A stretch of 64,000 bases of DNA, from NCBI GenBank assembly GCA_022984795.1, contig JALIHJ010000006.1, positions 124,001-188,000 on the forward strand, written 5' to 3'. Positions within the stretch are counted from its first letter, which is position 1; each line of letters begins with the position of its first letter. The notes under the pieces are model-generated. The model was not told the DNA's origin. It did no database searches and saw only the letters and a list, made by a program, of their open reading frames with translations. The DNA is from Fabrea salina. Taxonomy: Eukaryota > Ciliophora > Heterotrichea > Heterotrichida > Fabreidae. This document shows, piece after piece, positions 18,948 through 31,169 of the stretch. The position numbers and the translations under genes were made by a program.

Positions 18948-19100
18948 ATGGAATTTTCTGAACTAGAAGTTCATTTGATCTTTGTTGTTGTTTTAGTGGT
19001 GTTGTTTGGGCTTGTTTTTACTATTAACTTCCTACACAGAAAACAGGTGAAAAGTGAGGTTCTTACTTTCCTAGAGCCTAGTTACGAGCTACTTTCGTAA
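18948..19100 (+). CDS. Small one-pass membrane ORF (50 aa)
   Basis: A second short ORF with the same plan as the preceding one: a few acidic residues, a hydrophobic helix at 9-29 (HLIFVVVLVVLFGLVFTINF), then RKQVK and a polar end. The shared RKQ after the helix hints at distant duplication but is too short to prove it. The start has the common AAAAATGG context. It sits 99 bp before the start of the IP3-receptor-like gene on the same strand. Confidence 0.5.
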   Translation: MEFSELEVHLIFVVVLVVLFGLVFTINFLHRKQVKSEVLTFLEPSYELLS

Positions 19101-19199
19101 TTCCAAGTAACTTTAAATAACTTTAAGTAAACTTGATTAAGTTTAACAGCCTTTTAGAAGTAATTATGATATAGTTTCGAATAGTAACCGTTCTTATAA

Positions 19200-22100
19200 A
19201 TGGAAAACAGCGTTTGCACAGGCGACCTTATAACTTTTTACATCGAAGGAAAAGGGTACCTAGGAATGGGCCCTGTTGAGTCTAGTTCTCCCCAAAGTAA
19301 CTTTGCTCCGAAAATGATCAACAAGCCAGACAGGATGACTTTTCCCAGCAATTTCGCTACACTGTGTGTGTTTGAAATTCTTCTGGTTTACGACCACAAA
19401 ACTAAGGGTTCAAATCGTAATTTTTAGTTAGTTTCTTACGGTGAAGCAATAGCACTCAAGCACAAAGCCTCTGGAAGGTTTTTAGGACTCTCGGACATCA
19501 CCAGCAGTTCTGCCTCTGACAAGTTCATTTGTTGTCTTTACGAGAACTTTAACAAAAACTGCCACTTAAGCATTACTCCGCGCTTTAAAATGAGAAGTGA
19601 AGGAGAGCAAATTTACTACCAGGACAAAATCATAATTTCGGACAAATCAGCCGAAGAAAACTACATTGGGTATTCTGTTAAGGACTATTCCATAGTTTCC
19701 GAAAACAATTTAGGCGAAGGCTGGAAGATTGAATGCTTCACAAAGTATGATTCTTCTCAAAAACACTTGCTGAAGGGAGGGGACTTTGTAAGGCTTTTCC
19801 ACAAAGAAATTGAGGGATTCATGGTAGCTCGGGAAAACGACTTGCACATAAGAAGTGGAAGGAACTCTTTAGCAAGGGTTCTGCAGTTTATGTATGAAGA
19901 CATGCAGCCTTTGGTGGGCGTAAGGATAACTTCTTCGTTTAAAGAGAAAAATGAAACCAACTCAGTCCTTTCTGTGTGGCAGATAGAAAACGAAGAACTT
20001 AACTCAGGAGAACCTATCGAGTGGGAAGAGCCTTTCAGACTGAAGCACTTAGTGTACAATTCTTACTTAAGAGTGACTTACACGCAGTCTTTTTTGGACA
20101 AAAATAACCTAATGTACACCCAAACTGGCGAACTCGTTACAAAGGACGGAAGTCCCCTGCCAGACCTCAACTTTGAAGTAGAGAACGCAAAGGGATTTAT
20201 TGATTTGCTGAACGCAAAGGCAAGAGGAGTAGTAGACGAAGACAACTACACTTTGAGTTTCACTAAAAACTACCAAGACCCAAATACCCTTTTCGAAGGA
20301 GTGTCTATTGCTGGACAGCAAGTGTCTGACTACGTTCCTGTGAATGGTTTGATAAGAATCAGACATAAAGAAACCAATGCTATACTTAAGTCAGAGGACT
20401 CAAGCACCTTTAAACTTCCCTCAGCCCAGAAAAATAATTCCTCTTACATGTACTGGTTTGGCGAAATCCAAAACCCTGAAAGCTTAGAAGAGGACAAAAA
20501 AGATGATTCAGATAAATCCAGCCACACTGGCTCAGGCACAGGTTCAATTGCAGGTTCGATCACCTCACAAGGGACTTACCGGTCTTTAGGTACCTTTGCC
20601 GAAAAAGAACTTAAAGAAAAGGACAAGTTCAAGAAACTCCAGCTAAGTAGGCAAGGAGCGGACCAGCACGTGTTCCTTGTAAGGCATTGCTCAAACATTA
20701 CCTACGACTACTTCCTGTATGCTTCAAGCATGGTTAAAGAAATAAAGGACTTTTTACAAGAACTCAAAGAAAAGAGTCAGAACGGAATCATTATGGGGAG
20801 TTCCAAAGAAGAAAAAGCAAAAATAAAGGATATTATTGACGTGCTGGAACTGCTCAATAGCTTTTTGAAAGGCAGCATAAGTTGGAGTCAGCACGACGAA
20901 AACAACACTGGAACTAAAAGCTGGAAAAACAAAGCTGTGGAGGAAAAGAAAAAGAAAAACGACAAACTTGCCACTCGCCCAATAAAGAGAAGACAAAAGG
21001 TTTTGAAAGAACTTTTTTTACTGGAAAATTTACTGGGGATTATTGAGTTCTTCTGGAACTCCTCTGTTTTCGGGAAGAACATCAACGAAGAGTCTTTAAA
21101 CAGCGCAAACAAGTACCCCTGGCTACTCTGCAAGAAATGTCACTCCCTTGTTAGAGAAGTAGTTATAGGCAACAAAAGTAACGTTTCAGTGCTTATTGAG
21201 CTAGGCTCCGTAGATATGATGCTTCAGCAAATTTCTACTGGGTGGAATCCTTGTGTTTCGGAAATCTTTGTAGCTGCAAGTGGTAGCAGTGTTGGGTCTC
21301 AAGGCTTGACTAAGCACGATCTTAAGCAAATTGTAGATCAAATCCACGAAGGACTTTTACAACGCGAGTATCCACACAAAATAATTGACTTTTTAGCTTC
21401 AATTTGTGCACCTGCAGGTAAAGGAGACTACTTGCTTCAAAAGTGGGTGCTTGAGTTACTTGTAGGCGGGCAGATTGGGGCTCAAGTGATTCCTTCAAGC
21501 ATGATTTTCCACACCAAAGTGGACTCAAACAAAGAAAACCCCGAAGAAACTCGTGTTTTGATTCTGCTTGACAACGAAGGGTTTATCAGGCCACCTTACA
21601 TTGCTTCTAAAAGAGAAAAAGAGATTAAAAACGAAGACTACAAAGACGAGTTCTACAATGAAGAAATGTACAAAGAGATCGAAAGAAAGTGGATTCCTTT
21701 AAATGAGTTTTTGCCTGACAACTTAGGCATCTATAAAGCTCTTGGGGGTGAGGTGTCCTACGAGTTCAGTGAACTTCCAGAAAAGAAAAGCGGACACCAA
21801 GTTGAGTTAAGGGACAAACAAGTTTTGTACTACAGAAGTATCCTTAACCTTTACAGGGCTCTGTGCACTTCCCAGAACTCAAAATGCCAAAAGATCATTT
21901 CAGGACTTGTCCCAGTAGACCACATTCTGGCAGTGCTGAACTCCAGAGAAATCTCTGATTCAGACAAGCAGCTTTACCTAGAACTTTTTAACGAACTCTA
22001 CGCCAACTCAAGTCCTTTAGGGCTTTTGCCTAAGTCTTGTTTGCCAAGCATACTTATTTGGAAGGGTTCCCAGGACTTGCTTAAAGGAGAAGCTGAAAAC

Positions 22101-25100
22101 GAAGTAAACCAAAGGATCTTTTCAGAAAACTGTCAACCCTACATAACTACTATGATTGGGGACTGGGTTACCAACTGGGAAACTGAAAAAGAAGCTGAGA
22201 TAGAAGCTATTTCCACAATAGAAAGTGTCCTTGAAACCGAAACACTTAGCATCCAAGAATACATTTTCAACCAAAGACTCAGGCTTTACAACTACATGAT
22301 AAACACCTTTGTTGGAATTCTGAAAACTTGCACTAAAGAAGGCAGTAACTTAGCTACTCATGTGTTCAAAAGCAACCCACAGCAGCATGAAAGCAAATGG
22401 CATAACGAAATTGGGTACTGGTTGTCCTTTATAAAAGTTTTTAAAACTTTACTACTTAGGAACTTTTTCGACGACGAATACAACATGGACATACAAGGAA
22501 TCAACGAGTTTCAAGAAAGAAAAGAAAAAATTCCAACTTGCAGTGAATACGAAGAACTACTGGCACCAGGAGACTCAGGAATCCGGTTTTGGGGACTTGT
22601 AGCTATAGACCCCTTGCTTGAAAGTGACGACTTAGCCTGTATCAGCAACATCATTACTAACATACTAATTCAGACCTCACCTAGAAAGCACTACAAGTAC
22701 ATTCCAAACCCCACAGTAGACCAGTACAACAAGGTCTTTTTGAACCTTGAAGAAGGAAACATAGGCCACTTGCTATGTGACATGAAAACTGAACTGCTTA
22801 AAGTGCTGAATATTGTTTACGAACTAAGACAAACAGAAAGGGTGTTTTGTTTGTGGGACGAGTACTTCAAAAAACTCTACTCAAGAAGGTTCAAGAACTT
22901 TGACTACATGAAGTTGCAAATTGAAAGTTCCAAACAAGAGATTTACGAGGTGGACCAAAAAACACTTCAGTACATGCAACAAGGATTCAGGTCCTACATG
23001 GAAAAAAACGTTGCAAAGAAGTTCCAAGTAGTTCCGAGTGAGTCAAATTCCTTTGCACTGAAAAGTTACTTCAAAGACATGCTGAGGTCATTTAAAGAAC
23101 TCTGCAGACATGATAGGTCACTTATAAACGCAGTGGGAAAGTTGTTTTATGAAAACCAAGAAGAAAAAAAGAAGCTTTCTTCAACTTTACTAGATATGAC
23201 TCTTTACCAAAGGTCAACCCTAGTAGTAGAAGCCACAAACATGCTGCACTGCCACTTCAGTCAAAGAAAAGAAATTCAAAGGATCTTTAACGAAGCTACT
23301 TTGCTTCTGGATGAAACTTACTACAAGATTTACAGACTGTTGTTGAAACACCAAAGCAGACTAATATTCTTAACGCAGAACTTCTCCAAGGTTCCTACGA
23401 AGCCAGAAGAAATGATTGAGTTTTACGAAATATTCAAAGCTGGGAACCCTTTGCTAGACCCTGAAGTTAAAACTAAGCCTGGCTTAATTGACTTGTGCTA
23501 CACAGGCTACGACTTGCGAGACACAGAATACAGTGTGTTTAGAAGAAACAAGTACCTTTACAAAGGCAAATCAGTTTCTAAAAAGAAAAAGAAAAACCTA
23601 GCTAAAATCATTGGTTTGGGACTAGGTAAAAACAAGGAACAAATCATAAGACTCAGAAAAAAACAGAAAAAAGAACAACTGCAAGAAGAAATTGAAACTT
23701 CTAAACTCAAAGACTGTGTAGAAGCTATTGACAGACTAAAAGTAAAACCAATGGTTGGCAAGCTGGACATTTGGGCAAAAAACCAAGAACTCATCAAAAC
23801 TGTAGGCCTTCACAACAAAATCCTTAAACTTATAGGCAGGATTTTTAGCCCTTCTTCCAAAATGCGGCCTTCAAAAGACCCTGACCAAAGGTACTGCCAG
23901 TTAGAAATGCTTAAGGTTTGTTATGAGTTTCTGTTTTACTTTATTTGGGACAACGGAGAAAACTACGTAGAACTTACCAAAGAAAAAGTCCTTGAAATGC
24001 TTTTCACCCAAATGGAACTAGACTCCTCTGTTGTGAAGTTGCTTACTGAAATCATGGTTGACAACGACGAAGCCAACAACATGGTAACTGAAACTATGAT
24101 TCAAAACGTGGTGAAAAAACTCAACCCCAAAACTTGGAGTATGGACAGTGTCCAAAAACCTGAAAAGGACGAGCAGCCAAACTTTTTGTCTAACATAAGG
24201 AACCTTGCTAGTCACTCCCAGCCTGAAATTAAAAACCCTCCTTACCCAGTAAGGTACATTTCTTTATTGAAAACTTTAGTTGAGAGTGACATTGGACCTA
24301 AACCTAGTAGACAAAAACAAGTAATCGAAGTACTTATGAGAATTCAAAGTGAAGACCCTGACTCTTTTGACCACTTGTTGTTAAAGAACGTTAACGGGGA
24401 CTACGACTTTGAGTTTGCTTTAAAGCTGTTTGAGGAATACAAAGAAACTGTAATGAAGGACTCCAAGAACCTAACAAAGGTACTGGACCCCAGAGAAGAA
24501 GAAACAGAGTTCAACTTCCACTTAGAGTTTTTGGACTTACTAGGGATGTGCACTAAAGGAGCCAACGTGATTACAACCAATTTTTGCAGAAGTTTGTATG
24601 CTTCTCCAGACTCAATAGTTAGACCCATTGCGTCTGAGCAAGTTCCTTTAAGTATACGTATAGTTCTGACTCGTTTTTTGCACGGAGTTTACTTTTCAGA
24701 CAAGAACCGAAAGATCTACCAAGAAGAAAAAAGCCAAAGTATCTGGCACATGTACAACTACCTAGACTTTAAAAAGATGTTTGTGAACTACGCAAATGAC
24801 TTGCTTGCACTGAAAGGTCTTTTTGACAGAAAAAGCGCCATTGAAAAAAGAGAGGAAGAAAAAGAAATCATGGAAGAGGACCAAGAGGAAGAAGAAATCG
24901 AACTTAAAAAACAAATGAAGCTTGACAAAAAGAACAAAATGAAACTTAGGCAAAGCAAAGCTCTGGAGTCAGACTTAGGCAATGGCTTAGTTGCCAACAG
25001 TGCTTTTCAAAGCATAGACAACTCAACAGAAGTAGAGGAACTAAAGGTATTTTTGGAACTTGAACAGTACTCTGACTTTGTGTTTGACGTTATGCTACCT

Positions 25101-28100
25101 TTTCTCCAGGAACTTCTTGAGCACGACTTTGAGTTTATGCCTCTCAACGTGTTTGGGGACCAACTTGTAGTTGAAAACATGCCTTGGGAAACTTACCAGT
25201 CTTCTGAGATTCCAGACTTTTCGCATGCTTACGACCTTAAGTACCTGTTTAGAGTGTTGGTCTTCCTTAGCGTAAGGTTGTCTTTAGAGGGCGAAGTGCT
25301 TCTTAAAGAAAACTGGAGAGAGGGCTTAAAAGACTTTTTAAAAGCAATCATGAACTTTATAAACCGGCACTACGACGACGAAAACTCTATTTTGGAGGAA
25401 GAAGAAGAGTCTGCAAAGCAAATGCAAATAACTATTATTTCCTTGGTCAACAAACTCGACAGTGCAGAAATGAAACTAGAAGTTGAGGGGTCTATGGAAC
25501 TCGACAAAGAACTTGTCCGGGAAAGGAAAAAGCAAATGCTCATTAAAGAAATGGTAATTCCTGAGTTCATGAAGTCTGTGAACAAACTGTCTATGTCTAA
25601 CGAGTCCTACTACATAATTCTTACCTCAGAGCTCAGAAAGAGCTTACAAGACTCAGAAGTGCAGCCTGAGTTCGCTGAGTACGTAAGTATTCTTTTGAAG
25701 AAACTAGAAAAACACATTTACTGGAAAGAAGGTATTGCTGAGTCCCAGGTTAAAAAAGGCCCCAGAGACATAGAGTCCAGAAAACAACTGGAGAAAAGAG
25801 CAATGGCAGAAATGGAAGTAGAAGTTACTTTGCAAACTAAAGAAAAAGAAGACGAAGAAGAAGAAAAAATACGACAGGAAGACATCCCTATGGAAGAAAG
25901 CAACCAAGAAGAAAAGATCCTTAGTGACTCAGATTCTCCCCATTCAGAAGACGAGCACTTCAGAAAAAAGAACCAAACTGCAACTCCTGAAGACCCCTAC
26001 AACTTCAAGCCCAAAAGAGTCAGTTTCCGGAGTTCAGGGTCTCCTTTTAAAAACAGGTCTAGTCAGAACCTTTCTGTCGTCGCTTTCAACCAAGTGGACA
26101 AAAAGGACTTTATGCGGTGGACGGGGTTCGGAGGGAAGTACTTATTCAGGCTAGTAGAGATACTTGAAGACATCACGGTAGAAGGAGAAGCTGAAGCAGA
26201 CTGTTTCCACCTCCAAGCTCTGCAGTGCTTGGTTACTGAGCTAGACCAGTCAATATCGCCCCACTCTCTAAGGAAAAGACAAATTGCTCTTAAGGAGTTA
26301 GGAATGGTAAGCATGCTTATGTCTTTGATTTCGCGTGCGAAGGAGCCCGAAAAACTTTCTAAGTACCTTGAAAAAATCCTACCTGAAGTTGTTAAGTTAG
26401 GCGCTAACTTGCTTGCTTTAGGGATTCAAGAAATTCAAGACAACTTTATAAACTTGTACTACGAAGCCTGCAGGAAACTAGACCTCAAACACTCCTTTTT
26501 AATGGGGATAAAAGCTTTGCTCAAAGAAGCCAGACTCAATATCAAGTTCCTAAACACTCCTAAAGGCGACACTTTCATCACTAGGATTCTTCCCAACTTG
26601 CTTCATTTCATTAAAAACCTGTGCGAAGGGCACCATATTGCTACTCAGGAGTTCTTAAACATCCAGCCAGAGTCCCTTATTAACATAGACTTGATTACAG
26701 AGCTCTCTTACCTGTTCCAGGCTTCGTGTGATAAGCTTTGCAAGAACTTCAGTTTCGTTGACAACGTTTACTTCGAAGAAAAAATGAGTCCTGTCTTGTT
26801 TACTGACTTAACTAAGAAAAGAAAGTTGATAGCTTGGCACAAACAAAACTGCAGAGTTCCTAATGTAAGTGACATCAAATTTTGTTCCCAAATCTTAAGA
26901 ACACTCAGTGAAACAGTTCAGGGACCCTGCGTCAGAAACCAGTTAGCTCTGACTAAAGCTAGGACTTGCAGAAGCATGCATGTTATTATGGAGTATATTG
27001 GAACTTTCTTTTACAGAAAAACTGACAACAAGGGCAATTTAAGGTGGTCCGGCCACGGAATGGAAGCTTACTACCAGTACTTGGCATCAAACCCTCCACA
27101 GGACGACATTGAAACCATCCAAATTACTCAGTTCTGCCAGCACATGCGCTCAATTGCAAACGACCCCGAGTCAGACCCCACTCGAAAGCACATTTTGATA
27201 AAGCACCAAGGGCTAGAGTACTTGAGTTTAGTAGAGGCTCTGGACAACTTTGAACAAAACTGCTTAGTGTTTTTGAACTCTTTGCTAGAAGGTTCACAAG
27301 CTTCCACAACAACTCTGTCGACAGGAGAAAAGATCAGAGACATCCAACTAATTGAGATTCCGACTTACATCCAAAACTCAGTAGATGAAGACATTTTGAT
27401 CCACAACCTCCACAACTACTGGAAAACAGCACGCTTAGACAAGTTATCCACACTCAAAGCTGAAATCAAAGAAAACGACGAAGCAAAGTGGATTTACAGA
27501 CTAAGAAGGAAAGTGTTTCTTTACTACTCGTTTTTGACTTTGCTCATCGATAAAGACGAACAGGCAAAGAACGTTATAAAACCCAAACTTTTAGAGTGGG
27601 AAAGAAAGTACAACATCAGTATTCAGAACGTAGTGGGCAGAATCGAAATACAGAACCCAAACCAAGAAATAGAGGTAGTGTACTTCCCCTTGCCAGCAAT
27701 AGTGAGTGTGTTTTGGGGAAAACAAGTAGTTAAGGAGAAAAGGGAGGACTTGCTTTACAAAGTCAACAGAGACAACCCTGAAGAAAAAGTCATGGACTTC
27801 CAAGACCGTTCCCTTGACATCATTACACTGATCTACATTCTCAAGCAAATTTACTTAATGCCTTTTAAGTACGGAGTATTTGGAAGCCTGTACAAGCAAG
27901 TGGTTGAAAAAGCCAGGCTCTGGAACTTTATTTTAGTGCTGCTCACAATAGCTTTGAATGTTTTGTTAGTGATTCTTTACGAGGAAGTGGTGGACGGGGA
28001 AATAAAGTACAGGTACGACTGGGGAGAATTTGTTTTATTTACTTTAGGCAGAGTGCATGCGTTCTTCTCAGTGATACTATTTTTGTCCTACACCTTTATG

Positions 28101-29255
28101 AACGGAATCTTAAATGTGAAAATTAAGATGGAACGTAAAAACAGCAACATAGTTAAAATTCCAAACTACGTACTGAAGATTTGGGGCACTATTGTAAAGC
28201 TGCTTACTTGCTACAAGTGTTTTTCGTGCTTGTGCCGGAGAAGAAGGAACAACTTCATCAGCAGTCTGGTAGACACTTTGTCTAAGTCAGTTACTAAGGT
28301 CCAGCTTCCTAGCTTTGTGTGGGTGCTGTGGTTTTACTTTTCGAGTTCCTCCACAATATACTACTTGCTGTTTATGATTATGTCTTTTCTAGGCGCTTTT
28401 TACGACCACTCCTACTTTGCTTTTCACTTAATCATTCTAATCAGAGGGGTTCGCTTGATTGGTTATGTGCTGAGTTCAGTCACTAGAAACATAGGGCAAG
28501 TTATGGCAACACTGGTGCTGGCACTTATTGTTTTGTTTTGGTACACAATGATAGCCTTTAACATTGACAAGTTCAGGGGCCAGTACTCCTTTGAGGACCG
28601 AATGGCTTGTGACTCCCTTTTAGACTGTTTAAGGACTCACGTTGACTACGGGTTTACAGTTAACCCTTTTTGGAATGACGGTTTAGTTCCTGCTTCAGGG
28701 ATATTCTTTAACTTCACTTACTTCATTATTATCAACCTCATTATGACAGCAATAATCAGTGGTATCATTATTGACACCTTTTCAGAAATGAGGGCCAACA
28801 GCCAAACAATCGAAGACGACATTTACGAAAGGTGCTTCATCTGCAACATAGACAGAGACGACTTCGAAAAACTAGGACTGGACTTTAACAAGCACATTAA
28901 AAAAGAGCACAACATGTGGCAGTACTTGTTTATTCGGCTGTACTTATTCAACACTGACCCTACTGAAATGACTGGTCAAGAGACTTACATCTACGAAGCC
29001 TTTAAACAAAAATCAACTCCTTTCTACCCCATAAAGAAAGCCATGGTCATAGAAGGCAGGAACAAACAGAAAAAAGACCTACCGAGTTTGTTTTTGAAAC
29101 TAGACAAACTAGACACCAAAATTGAAAAAACCCAAGAAGAACTTGAGTACGAAAGAGAAAAAACTGAAGAAGAAAGCAAAAAGCTAAACGCACAACTCGA
29201 AAAGATCATTACGAGACTTGACCAAATCTCACAGCAAATCAACTTAAGTAAGTAG
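19200..29255 (+). CDS. Giant IP3-receptor/ryanodine-receptor-like Ca2+ release channel
   Basis: Two exons (19200-19416, 19432-29255) give 3346 residues. Ligand-binding Ins145/MIR region at about 1-300, RIH-type armadillo blocks through about 600-2800, six membrane helices at about 2900-3205, then the conserved zinc linker (CFICNIDRDDF plus HIKKEHNMW, about 3208-3240) and a C-terminal coiled coil. The zinc linker matches IP3 receptors closely. Pore helix S6 ends in SGIIIDTFSEMR as in the family. The selectivity filter, GGGVGD in animal receptors, is replaced by a segment TVNPFWNDG near residue 3150. Paramecium has a varied family of such CRC channels. Expected on endoplasmic reticulum, alveoli or contractile vacuole membranes. 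It is longer than IP3 receptors (about 2700) and shorter than ryanodine receptors (about 5000). Confidence 0.9.
19417..19431 (+). other. 15-nt intron (IP3-receptor-like gene)
   Basis: GTAATTTTTAGTTAG, phase 1; retention gives an in-frame TAG. Removal joins KGSN to LSYGEAIALKHKASGRFLG, a typical MIR-domain strand pair. Confidence 0.9.
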
Positions 29256-29275
29256 TTATAATATAAGCTATACAT

Positions 29276-30274
29276 CTAATTCCTAAATTCTTGGTTAGTT
29301 TCTAAAAACCGTTTCCGTGGAGAGCCTTCGGCAGAAGTAGTTTCGTCGGAATCAGAAACCTTTCTTCGGGCCTTGAAAGGCTTTTCTTCAACCGCGTAGA
29401 GTTCTGGGCACTTGTAAATAGAAGACAAAGGGTGCAGGTTGACTTTCCCGGGAATCCCTCTGTTTTTATACTCTCTTATGAACGCTTTAGAGTCTTCGAA
29501 AGAGTAAAAAGTCAAGAGAATGCATACTTTGCCGTTTATTCTTTGCTGGGTTTCAATTCTTCTGGGCACGAGGCCTGTCTTCAGAACTAGGTTTTTGATC
29601 TTGTTTTTCGCTGGAAAGCCTCTGATGATTACTCCGTGCCACTGCACTTGCTTCTCTTTGGCCTTGTTGCGGAACCATTTCATGACGGAAGGGCCTTCTT
29701 TTCCGTTTAAAAACAAGCCTAGTGCTTCTTCGTCCATGGTTTTAAGTTGCTTGTAAGCCTTCATGGCGTCTTCTAAATAGTCAAACACAACTAAAGCTGT
29801 GTAAATCCAAGCTAACTTAAACGGCAAAGTTATCCTTTCAATCTTTTTGATGCCTTTAGACACTCCTTTGAATTTTTTAAGGAGACTTAAGTTGCTTACA
29901 GATGGGTCAACGTTCAGAAAGAAAAGGGAAAACTCAGATTTGTCTTGGAAGTGACGGTCCTAAGTAAAACTTACACTGAGAGTAATTTGAGTAGTGTCTA
30001 GAAGTTTTGAAGAAGCCAAACTAAGTGAGGGAAAGGCTTCAGTGTCTGACTCTTCTTCACTCGAACAGTCTTCTAGTAGTAGGCTGTCGGGGCCTAAGTT
30101 TCTTAGAGATTGAAGAGTACACTTGAGCGGATCTGATGTTATTGAGGAAGGAAGCAGCATTAGTGTAGGCCTATAAGAGAACTTCTGCGTAATTGAATGC
30201 AAAACGTTAGGATCGAAGTGGCATAGGTTTTGTTTACAGGTTTCTAGGGTCTCCAAAAACTGGTTCTTAATCAT
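29276..30274 (-). CDS. Putative RNA-binding protein with two RRM-like domains
   Basis: Two exons joined by a 15-nt intron (29960-29974) give 327 residues. The N-terminal 100 residues are unrecognised, with an acidic Ser patch (SSEEESDTEAF). Residues about 120-185 and 195-275 look like degenerate RRMs: WIYTALVVFDYLEDAMKAYKQL and CILLTFYSFEDSKAFIREY are RNP1-like strands followed by helices, and VIIRGFP resembles RNP2. The C-terminus is basic and Ser-rich. Function is inferred from fold only. The 247-bp upstream spacer holds two inverted repeats. Confidence 0.62.
29960..29974 (-). other. 15-nt intron (RRM-like gene)
   Basis: GTAAGTTTTACTTAG, phase 0, in-frame TAG. Removal joins ITLS to DRHFQDKSEF and an open frame that runs to the RRM region. 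Confidence 0.85.
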
Positions 30275-30521
30275 CTTTTAGGCGAAAAAATTATACAAAA
30301 TGTCACCAAGTTGATTTAAATGATATTTTGATACTGGAAACGCCTAAACTTTCTTAGGCAGAACAAGTTTGTTCTATGGTTCTTATGCTTCCACTTGTTC
30401 ACTTTGGATCACTAATTTAATTACTCTAGATAAATCAAGTTTTATTAATCAGCTTTACGGGTTTCATATTTGTTCACCAGAACTAGACTGGGGAAAGAAT
30501 TATTACAAGTATGTACATTAC
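30275..30521. promoter_or_regulatory. 247-bp spacer with two adjacent inverted repeats
   Basis: Second longest spacer in the window, upstream of the RRM-like gene. GCCTAA (30342-30347) pairs with TTAGGC (30354-30359) across a 6-nt loop. Next to it GAACAA (30361-30366) pairs with TTGTTC (30369-30374). They could be factor-binding palindromes or part of a small RNA. I see no ORF or tRNA here. Confidence 0.35.
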
Positions 30522-31130
30522 TTAAGAACATATAGTTTTTGACAGTGTTAACAGTTGCTTGGCAATGTTACTTTGAGTTTTGCGCTTGCAGAACCCAGGC
30601 ATTTTGCCACGTGGGTTGTAATCCACAAGATAAACAACCTTGCACTTACCTTCCCCTGAAGGCTTGATCTCAAACCCAGACAGGTTCATTTCAGCCTTTA
30701 CATTTTTGGTGTCGTTTTGATAGAACTCTTCGTCCTTAAGACTTTTTTCAATAATGTAGTAAGTTCCTTCTTCACTCCTTTGAGTTTTTTGAGCTATCAG
30801 CATTTCTCTGTTGGACATCCCCCAAGTGTGCTTTAGCAATATGTACAGCATTTTCATGTTTTCAATTTCCTGCTTAACCTGGACCTGCCTTACGTTGCTT
30901 GTCCAGCGTTCTCTTAAGCTAGGGTCTCTTAGTTTGTTGAAAGCTACTTCTGCACTGCAGTCAAACTCCATTTCTGACTTGGCACAGTCTAAGTTTTCTT
31001 TGTGGAGTTTGTACACCTTCATGCTTTTTTTGTGTGAGGTTTTCCATCCTTCGAGAGAAATGGTGTTTTTGAACTGCTCTAGTGCTCCTGTTAACTGATT
31101 GTTGGCTTTTTCAACCCAGTCGGATTCCAT
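30522..31130 (-). CDS. START-domain lipid-transfer protein
   Basis: 202 residues, essentially one START domain. Landmarks are FDCSAEVAFNKLRDPSLRERW early, MSNREMLIAQ in the middle and KVVYLVDYNPRGKMPGF near the C-terminal helix, all in family order. No signal or membrane segment, so it should be cytosolic and carry a lipid between membranes. Stand-alone START proteins of this size resemble StarD2/StarD7/StarD10 types. The two ceramide synthases in the window suggest, but do not show, a sphingolipid ligand. Divergent from the next gene by 39 bp. Confidence 0.82.
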   Translation of the reverse strand: MESDWVEKANNQLTGALEQFKNTISLEGWKTSHKKSMKVYKLHKENLDCAKSEMEFDCSAEVAFNKLRDPSLRERWTSNVRQVQVKQEIENMKMLYILLKHTWGMSNREMLIAQKTQRSEEGTYYIIEKSLKDEEFYQNDTKNVKAEMNLSGFEIKPSGEGKCKVVYLVDYNPRGKMPGFCKRKTQSNIAKQLLTLSKTICS

Positions 31131-31169
31131 TTTATCGTCAGATCTTCCATCTTAATTAGAAGATTGCAA

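Noticed and set aside
25704-25907. Phe/Ser-rich minus-strand ORFs inside the giant channel gene
   Set aside because: They mirror Lys/Glu-rich codons of the sense strand and have no start context.
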